64,000 nt of DNA from CAWCUZ01 sp963798795 (GTDB lineage Bacteria; Acidobacteriota; Vicinamibacteria; Vicinamibacterales; SCN-69-37): NCBI GenBank assembly GCA_963798795.1, contig CAWCUZ010000006.1, positions 434,001-498,000 of the forward strand, written 5' to 3'. Of this stretch, positions 55,103 through 61,390 are shown one piece after another (within the stretch, counting starts at the first letter, position 1; each line of letters begins with the position of its first letter). The translations under genes and the position numbers were made by a program. The notes beneath the pieces were generated by a model. It did not search any database. It was not told the origin of the DNA and saw nothing but the letters and a program-made list of their open reading frames with translations.

Positions 55103-55950
55103 GTGGGCGGACGGACGCGCCGGATGCTGCTGGGCTGCTTCGATCTGGCGCTGCGGCTCTACCCGGCGGCGTTTCGCGGCCGCTTCGGCTCCGCCATGCG
55201 GCAGGCGTTCATGGGCCAGATCTCGCCGACGGGCCGCCGGCCTGGTGCGCGCAGGCGAGCCGTCAGCAGTCTCGCCAACACGGCCGTCAACGGGCTGGCG
55301 GAGCGCCGCTACGAGCGGCGCCGCGTCCGACTGACGGCGTCCTCCCGAAAGAGAGAACCCATGCGTTCGTTGATTCAGGACCTGCGATTCGCGGCCCGCA
55401 GGATCCGGGCATCTTCATGACGCTGGTGGCCGAGACCGACGGCGATCCGCTGGCGCTCACCGATCGCGTGCGGCGGGCGCTGTGGCGCGTCGATCCGGAC
55501 CAGCCGGTCTGGAAGATCCGGACGCTGGCCTCGCTGGTGGATCGCGCGACCGCGGGGAGCCGGTTCCTGTTCCTGGCGCTCACGATCTTTTCCGGCGCCG
55601 CCGTGCTGCTGGTCGTCGCCGGGCTCTACGGCGTCGTCAGCCAGGCGGTCAGTCAGCGCGCGCGCGAGATCGGCGTCCGCATGGTGCTCGGCGCGAGCCG
55701 GCCGGCCGTGCTGACCGAGGTCCTGCGGTCCGGGATGACGCCGGCCGTGATCGGCCTGGCCGGCGGACTGGCGGGCGCGATTGTCGTCGCGCGTGCGATC
55801 GGAGCATTGCTGTACGGCGCATCGCCAGGCGACCCGTCGCCGTATGCGGCCACCGTCGGCATCCTGCTCCTGGTGACGTTCGCCGCGTGCTACCTGCCCG
55901 CGCGCCGCGCGGCCGCGGTGGATCCGGCCATCGTCCTGCGCGAGAGCTAG
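55103..55950 (+). pseudogene. Internally deleted ADOP permease (head and tail only)
   Basis: The N-terminal 95 residues are a normal prefix domain (LGCFDLALRLYPAAFRGRFG) up to the start of the first membrane domain (MRSLIQDLRFAARRI). Then, near 55400, the sequence jumps out of frame into the C-terminal quarter: MTLVAETDGDPLALTDRVRR, ALWRVDPDQPVWKIRTLASL, the final FtsX unit (LVVAGLYGVVSQAVSQRARE, IGVRMVLGASRPAVLTEVLR) and PARRAAAVDPAIVLRES. About 550-600 residues are missing compared with the 884-899-residue relatives. It is coupled to the PadR gene by a one-base gap, as in the intact pairs. Confidence 0.85.
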
Positions 55951-56005
55951 TCTAGCCAGGACGTGCGGTTCGACGTGGCACCCGATTTGCAGTTCCACGG
56001 TCCGC

Positions 56006-56332
56006 ATGACTCGACGTGCCGGAACACGCCGTCGGGGAGGGTCGTGCGCCCGACGAGGCAGGACGCGCCGCTGGTCGCAGCGCGTGACTCAGGGCAGCGA
56101 CGCGCTCGACCTCGAGCCGGGTGTCTTCCAGAAGCGCAGCGCGCGTGCGGTGGCGCTGTCACTGAAGCGATCGGCCGACCGGAGCCGGCGCCGCAAGAGC
56201 TCGGCGTACCGGTCGGCGATGTCGATGCTGACCTTCTACATCAATCGGGCCGGCCGCCAGTTGCCGGCGAGCCGCCGCCGCACGCTGGAGCGCGCCAAGA
56301 ACGAACTGCGGCGCGCCTTCGGCCGACATTCC

Positions 56333-56335
<3 letters not shown>
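56006..56335 (+). CDS. DUF3175-domain protein
   Basis: This small, very basic 109-residue protein has the DUF3175 core WSQRVTQGSDALDLEPGVFQ, KRSARAVALSLKRSADRSRR, RKSSAYRSAMSMLTFYINRA and a C-terminus ASRRRTLERAKNELRRAFGR. The function of the family is unknown; the charge pattern suggests nucleic-acid binding. The ATG gives a short Arg-rich lead (MTRRAGTRRRGG). The TGA stop is the first part of the GATTTGC repeat array that follows, so the original end of the gene may have been altered by the repeat. Confidence 0.82.
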
Positions 56336-56507
<172 letters not shown>

Positions 56508-56510
<3 letters not shown>

Positions 56511-57806
56511 CTCGATAATCCTTCCCTCCTTGATCACGGTCCGAATCCGCCTCGTGTTCCGGATGTCATCGAGCGGGTTGGCGTCGAGGAGCAGGAGGTC
56601 GGCGGCCTTGCCGACCTCGAGGGTGCCGCGCTCGGCGTCGATCCCCATGATGCGCGCCGCGTTGCGCGTGGCGGCCAGCAGCGCGTCCTGAGGTGACATG
56701 CCTGCACCGGTGACGAGCTGCTCCAGTTCGCGATGGATGAGCGGCAACGGATCGCGCTGCTCGTCCGCCAGGTCGTCCGTCCCGGCCACGATGGACACGC
56801 CCAGTTCGGCGGCCCGGCGCGTGACCGCGTACATCCACGGCGTGCGGCTGGCGCTCACCGGATCGCTGGCCTGACCCACCGCGAAAATCCAGAGCGTCGG
56901 ATTGAGCGCGACGTGGTGGTCGTGCATCGAGCGCAGCAGGCCGTCGATCGCCGGACTGCCGGCCGGCACGCCGGCGAAATCGCCGGAGGCGCGCTTCGTG
57001 TAGTCGCCGGTCGCCGGCGATCCCTCCCAGACGAGATAGGCCGCGTGTGCGAGCATGTCGACACCGGCGTCGACCAGGTCACCCGGTTTGGCGGGAAACA
57101 CGGTCGCGTGTGCGACCACTCGAAAGCCCTGGCGGTGGGCTTCGGGAACGATGCGTTTGACCGTGGCGGCGTCCAGCGCGGCATAGAGCTTCAGGGCCGC
57201 CGCGCCCGTGCCGCGCGCCATCGCGACCGCGCGGACCACGTCCGTGTCGGGTGTGATCGCCTGCATCCAGGGTGCCGTGCCGGGCGTGTACCCGCGCGAG
57301 GCGCCAATGACGCGCGGGTCGGTGAAGAAGGGCGGTCCGCCCATCAGCGCCACGTACACCACGGTCGGGCCCACCACCTCGCCGGCGATCACCTCGCGCG
57401 ACAGTTCACCGGCCAGACGCGTGTCGCCAGCCAGATCGAACACGCTCGTCACGCCGCCGGCCAGCGCCCGGCCGAGCAGTCCGACCGCCCGGTCGTGCGT
57501 CGACGAGGTGATGTGGACGTGCGCGTCGATGAGGCCGGGAATCGCAAAGGCGCCGTGGCCGTCGATGCGATTCGTGACATCCGGCGGCTCCTGGCCGGCC
57601 GGCACGATGGCGGCCACCTTGCCGCCGCGCAGCACGAGGCTCACGTGCGGGCGAGACACGCCGCCCGTGCCGTCGATGAGTGTCACGTCGTCGATGACCG
57701 TGGCCGGCGGCTGTCCGCCGCGGCCGCCGCGCTGAGCGTGCAGCGGCCACCCCAGGATCAAGGCCGCCAGGAGCGCGAGCGAACGGGCGATGCGTCTGGA
57801 ATTCAT
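56508..57806 (-). CDS. Secreted amidohydrolase-family protein (imidazolonepropionase-like)
   Basis: This 432-residue protein has a signal peptide (IARSLALLAALILGWPLHAQ). The metal-dependent hydrolase fold begins with VTLIDGTGG and AIPGLIDAHVHITSSTHD (H96 and H98). The carbamylated or bridging lysine is probably in ALKLYAALD, a later His in VVAHATVF and the active-site Asp in VAGTDDLADE. GTLEVGKAADLLLLDANPLD closes the small beta domain. Relatives cleave cyclic amides or dipeptides, and export suggests a periplasmic catabolic role. The substrate is unknown. A palindrome separates it from mug upstream. Confidence 0.88.
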
Positions 57807-57857
57807 GGGTGCGACAGTACCGGGTTCGCGGTCGAAGCGCCAGAGTCCAGAGAGTTG

Positions 57858-57880
57858 GGTAGTGGGCTTGGCCCACTACC
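57858..57880. repeat. GGTAGTGGGC-TTG-GCCCACTACC hairpin
   Basis: It has a perfect ten-base-pair stem with a three-base loop, located 22 bases beyond the mug stop on the minus strand and before the amidohydrolase gene. It resembles the GTGGGCC palindrome family and may end the mug transcript. Confidence 0.7.
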
Positions 57881-57892
57881 GAGAGTTGGAGG

Positions 57893-57912
57893 CCCGGGGC
57901 TTCAGCCCCGGG
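57893..57912. repeat. REP-like palindrome CCCGGGGCT-TC-AGCCCCGGG containing the mug stop codon
   Basis: It has nine-base perfect arms, and the TTGGAGG flank matches the ATGGAGGCCCGGG family. The TGA of mug (minus strand) lies across the centre. A second degenerate copy (CGGGTCCGAAGACCCG) lies inside the 3' coding end of mug. Confidence 0.8.
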
Positions 57913-58465
57913 CGATTGTCGCCGGGTCCGAAGACCCGCCGCTCCGTCGCGGCGAACCGCATTCCCGGCCGTGCCGCTTGAGCCGTCGGAACGCGGCCAG
58001 CATCTGGCCGTACGAATAGTTGGCGTTGCGGCCGCTGGGATTCGGGAGCACGAACACCCGAGCGCTCTCGAAGGTCTCCGGTTGAGGGCCGAGGGTGATC
58101 GGGCCCTTGCGGTTGAAGACGAAGCGGAACAACGACACGCCCACGAAGACGACGACGGCCGGCCGCCATCGCCGGACTTTGCGGCGCAGGATGTTCAGCC
58201 CCGCGACGTACTCGTCGCGCCGCAACGTGTTCATGCCCGGCGTCATGCGCGCGATGAGGTTCGTGATCCCCAGTCCCCACTCCGCCAGCCGGCCGTCGTC
58301 TTCGGCGCGGAGCCGCTCGGGCACGAGGCCCGATTCGAAGAGCAGTTTCCAGAAGCGATTGGAATAGCCGGCGAAGTGATGGCCAATCCGCTCCGACCGC
58401 TCGCCCGGATTGATGCCGACCAACAGCACGCGGACGCCGGGTTTGACGCGATCGGCCAGGGGCAT
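57902..58465 (-). CDS. mug: Mug-family (UDG family 2) mismatch DNA glycosylase
   Basis: Motif 1 GVRVLLVGINPGERSERIGH carries the catalytic Asn of GINPG and is followed by HFAGYSNRFWKLLFESGLVP. ERLRAEDDGRLAEWGLGITN, VVVFVGVSLFRFVFNRKGPI and the C-terminal motif LPNPSGRNANYSYGQMLAAF complete the fold. The enzyme removes uracil or thymine from G:U/G:T mismatches. I use the ATG that gives MPLADRVKPG; a longer N-terminus is possible. The last sixteen or so codons (SPRRSGGSSDPATIARG) and the stop are encoded by palindromic repeat DNA, so the tail is not part of the conserved fold. Confidence 0.87.
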   Translation of the reverse strand: MPLADRVKPGVRVLLVGINPGERSERIGHHFAGYSNRFWKLLFESGLVPERLRAEDDGRLAEWGLGITNLIARMTPGMNTLRRDEYVAGLNILRRKVRRWRPAVVVFVGVSLFRFVFNRKGPITLGPQPETFESARVFVLPNPSGRNANYSYGQMLAAFRRLKRHGRECGSPRRSGGSSDPATIARG

Positions 58466-58574
58466 CTCGTGGAGCCAATGTACTGCTGGCGGACGCTGCC
58501 GCAGGTCGGCGTCCGCACAGATTGATGTGCACCGGTCGAGCGTCGAAGGAACGCGGTTTGCAAGATGGCGCCTC

Positions 58575-59099
58575 GTGTCGAAAGCGGGACGAGCCGCCCT
58601 CATTGCGGCGGGTGTGACGGCCGGACTGGCGGCCACGGCGGCCGGGGTTGCGGCGGCGGTCAGCCTGGCGGCGGCGGCCGCCGGGCGCCGGGTCGGCCGC
58701 GGGCGCTACGAGCTGCGCGACCGCGTCGTGCTCATCAGCGGCGGGTCACGAGGCTTCGGCCTGGCGCTGGCGCGCGTCTTCATCGAGGAAGGCGCGCGTG
58801 TCCGGCTGCTGGCGCGCTCGGAGCCCGAGCTGGCGCGCGCGCGTGAAGAGCTGGCCTCGCACGGCGCCGACGTCGAGACATATGCCTGCGACGTGCGCGA
58901 CCGCGACGCGGTGCAGGAGGTCGTCGATCACGTGATTGCGGCCGACGGGAGCCTGGACGTGCTGGTGCACAATGCCGAGGTCATCGACAGCGAGCCGTTC
59001 GAGCACGCCGCGGTCGAGGACTTTGCCATGTCGCGATTCGTCGTCGCGGGCGCGATGCCGGGGCTGTCGATGTCGGCGATGCGGGCGGCGCGCCACTAG
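58575..59099 (+). pseudogene. Short-chain dehydrogenase with internal deletion, catalytic part missing
   Basis: An N-terminal hydrophobic helix (LIAAGVTAGLAATAAGVAAA) precedes an SDR Rossmann fold: VVLISGGSRGFGLALARVFI, LLARSEPELARAREELASHG, CDVRDRDAVQEVVDHVI and LDVLVHNAEV (the NAG motif, here NAE). After VEDFAM the text changes to RFVVAGAMPGLSMSAMRAAR, which resembles the substrate-loop and C-terminal part of longer relatives, and the gene ends. The catalytic Ser and YxxxK are absent, so it cannot be an active reductase. The deletion seems to be roughly 100-150 residues. Its TAG overlaps the convergent methyltransferase stop in CTAG. Confidence 0.7.
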
Positions 59100-59926
59100 C
59101 CGCGTCCGAACAGCCCGACGCCGCCCCACGGCCGGTGGCCCGGCTGCGGCCGTTCTGGCAGCAGGGCGGCCAGGCGCAATCCGAGCGACAGACGGCCGAG
59201 CCGCGCGCCGGTTTTCAGGAGCGAACGCACGTCGATCGGCATCCACCCGTGCCGGGCGAAGAACATCGGCCCGTCCGGCGGCGCGAAGCGCAGCGGCGCG
59301 CCGGCCCGGGCAAGCGGGGATCCGATCTGGCGCGTGAGCATCTTCAACAGTCCGGGCGAAACCAGATCCAGGATCCAGCGCGAGAACGGCGGTGCACCCA
59401 GGTCGTCGGCGAGCCCGCCGACCTGCTCGTCGGACAGATAGATGAGGAGGCCTTCGGTCAGGACGAGGACCCGTCGCGCCTCGGCCTTGATGCGCTGCAA
59501 CAGCCGGCGGCGCCCGTCGAGGTCGAGCACGTCGAGCGGGACCCGTTCGAGCGCGCACCCCGGCTGCACGTCGGCGAGCACGGCGGTCTTGTAGTCGAGG
59601 AGCGCGGGGAGGTCGACTTCGATCCAGCGCAACGCGGAGGGGAGCGGCAGCCGATAGGGCCGCGCGTCGAGACCCGCGGCCAGGTTGAGGACGACGTCGG
59701 CGCCGTCGCGGACCTCGTGGGTGATGAACTCGTCGAAGAGCACGGTCCGGGACACCCACGACCACGACTGGCGCGCGCGTCGCGGGAAGCCGCGGAGGAT
59801 CTCGATGCCGCGGTCGCCCGCGAGCCGGCGCGCGTACGGATCGCGGAACAGGGCATCGGGGCGGTCGGATTCGTCCGCCCGGTAGGCGGCGGCCCAGAGC
59901 GCCGTATCGGAGACGTTCGAGATCAC
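59096..59926 (-). CDS. PPM/LCMT-family SAM-dependent methyltransferase
   Basis: This 276-residue protein starts VISNVSDTALWAAAYRADES, DRPDALFRDPYARRLAG, the hallmark of the leucine-carboxyl-methyltransferase-like family. It continues with FDEFITHEVRDGADVVLNLA, AGLDARPYRLPLPS (SAM site), WIEVDLPALLDYKTAVL, RRVLVLTEGLLIYLSDEQV and RWILDLVSPGLL. The GTG start was chosen since the conserved VSDTALW begins four residues later; the in-frame lead upstream is not conserved-looking. Natural substrates of bacterial members are mostly unknown. It is divergent from the cytochrome gene. Confidence 0.85.
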   Translation of the reverse strand: MISNVSDTALWAAAYRADESDRPDALFRDPYARRLAGDRGIEILRGFPRRARQSWSWVSRTVLFDEFITHEVRDGADVVLNLAAGLDARPYRLPLPSALRWIEVDLPALLDYKTAVLADVQPGCALERVPLDVLDLDGRRRLLQRIKAEARRVLVLTEGLLIYLSDEQVGGLADDLGAPPFSRWILDLVSPGLLKMLTRQIGSPLARAGAPLRFAPPDGPMFFARHGWMPIDVRSLLKTGARLGRLSLGLRLAALLPERPQPGHRPWGGVGLFGRG

Positions 59927-60020
59927 GTAGACAGCGTAGCGCGCGTGGCAGAGAACCACACGCAGAAACCGGCGCCACGATCGCCGGCCGGCGAACGCGC
60001 GCGCGTGACACAATCGATCG

Positions 60021-61301
60021 ATGCGCGCAAGCCTCTGGCTCGTCGGCGCCGCGGCCGTTCTGGGTGCGGCATTCGGGGCCGCCGCATGCGGAGCGACGTC
60101 GGACTCGGCCTCGCCGGCCGCAGCCGCGCCGCCCTGGCATCCGCGGCCGCTCACCGACGTCGTCTACGAACGCACGCCGGAGCGGCAGGTTCGCGGCGAG
60201 TATCTCGTCCGCGGCATACTGCAGTGTTTCCTCTGCCATTCGGAGCGTGACTGGACGAAGCCCGGCGCGCCGCCGAAAGCCGGCCGCGAAGGCGCGGGCG
60301 CGGTGTGGTGGAACAAGGCGTGGCTCGTCGCGCCGAACCTGACGCCCGACACCGAGACTGGCATCGGCCGCTGGACGGACGACATGCTGGCGCGCGCCAT
60401 TCGCGAAGGCATCAGCCACGACGGCCGGCCCCTGCATCCGCAGATGTGGTCCTCGTCGTTCAGCGATCTTACCGACGAGGAAGTGGCGTCGGTCATCGTG
60501 TATCTGCGCGCGCTGAAGCCGATTCGCCATCCGCTGCCGCCGACCGCGATTCCGCCGGCCGAGGCCGCGAAGATCGAACCGCCGCCGGCGTTCACCGGCC
60601 AGCCGCTCGAGTTCGTGTCGAACCTGGCGCGCGGCGGACACCTGGTGGCGCTGGCCGACTGCGCGGGGTGTCACACCTCCTGGTACACGCCGGTCAATCC
60701 GGGGCTGTTCGGCGGCGGCAACCCGATCGAGCTTTCGGGCGTGCACGCCTACAGCGCCAACATCACCAGCGATCCATCGGGCATTCCGTACTACGATGCG
60801 GCGCTGTTTCGCGAGGTGATGCGCACGGGCCACGTCAAGAGCCGTCCCCTGAGTCCGGTGATGCCGTGGGTCGTGTTCGGGCACCTGGACGACGCGGACC
60901 TGGACGCGATCTTCGCGTACCTGTCCGCCTACCGCCCGGCCCACCACCTGATCGACAACATCGAAGCGCCGACAACGTGTCCGGTCTGCCAGGGGAGCCA
61001 TCCACTCGGCGAGTACAACCGTCCGGTCGAATCGCACCCCGCGCCGTACTCGGCCGCCGACTGGAAGGACGCGGTCGGGGCCTACCGGCTGGAGACTGAC
61101 TTGACGCTCGTCATCGCCCTCCGGGGCCGCACCCTCACGATGCAGGAGGGGCAGGGCGGCAAGCCGTGCGATCTCACGACCGAAGACGGCCGCCGCTTCG
61201 TGTGCGATGGCGGGCTCGACGAGGTGGAGTTCGTTCGTGAGTCGGGGCGGGTGACGCATCTGATCGACAACCGGGTCGACGTGGCGCGCAAAGTGCGCTG
61301 A
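60021..61301 (+). CDS. Diheme c-type cytochrome lipoprotein
   Basis: This is a 426-residue protein. The signal sequence ends at a lipobox (GAAAC, Cys23). Heme-binding motifs are CFLCH (69-73) and CAGCH (214-218), each followed by a Met-containing loop (PLHPQMW; SPVMPWVVFG) that could supply the sixth ligand. A third cysteine pair CPVCQ (near residue 320) looks like a heme site with His replaced by Gln. The C-terminal 90 residues (TLVIALRGRTLTMQEGQGG) have no recognised domain. It probably passes electrons in the periplasm at the membrane surface; the partner is unknown. Confidence 0.87.
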   Translation: MRASLWLVGAAAVLGAAFGAAACGATSDSASPAAAAPPWHPRPLTDVVYERTPERQVRGEYLVRGILQCFLCHSERDWTKPGAPPKAGREGAGAVWWNKAWLVAPNLTPDTETGIGRWTDDMLARAIREGISHDGRPLHPQMWSSSFSDLTDEEVASVIVYLRALKPIRHPLPPTAIPPAEAAKIEPPPAFTGQPLEFVSNLARGGHLVALADCAGCHTSWYTPVNPGLFGGGNPIELSGVHAYSANITSDPSGIPYYDAALFREVMRTGHVKSRPLSPVMPWVVFGHLDDADLDAIFAYLSAYRPAHHLIDNIEAPTTCPVCQGSHPLGEYNRPVESHPAPYSAADWKDAVGAYRLETDLTLVIALRGRTLTMQEGQGGKPCDLTTEDGRRFVCDGGLDEVEFVRESGRVTHLIDNRVDVARKVR

Positions 61302-61390
61302 GAGGTCGCGGAGCAGCCGGCCAGACACGGATTGTCCGTGCTCGGCGCGCTGTGATATGTACTATTGACTCAACTATATGACGTGGCCGC

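Noticed and set aside
55947..56162. Cys-containing small minus-strand protein opposite the DUF3175 gene
   Set aside because: The plus strand has the DUF3175 match over the same bases, and the minus-strand product shows no family feature or ribosome site.
58746..61328. Long minus-strand frame of about 860 codons
   Set aside because: It is the shadow of the cytochrome c gene, which has a lipobox and heme motifs in the opposite strand.
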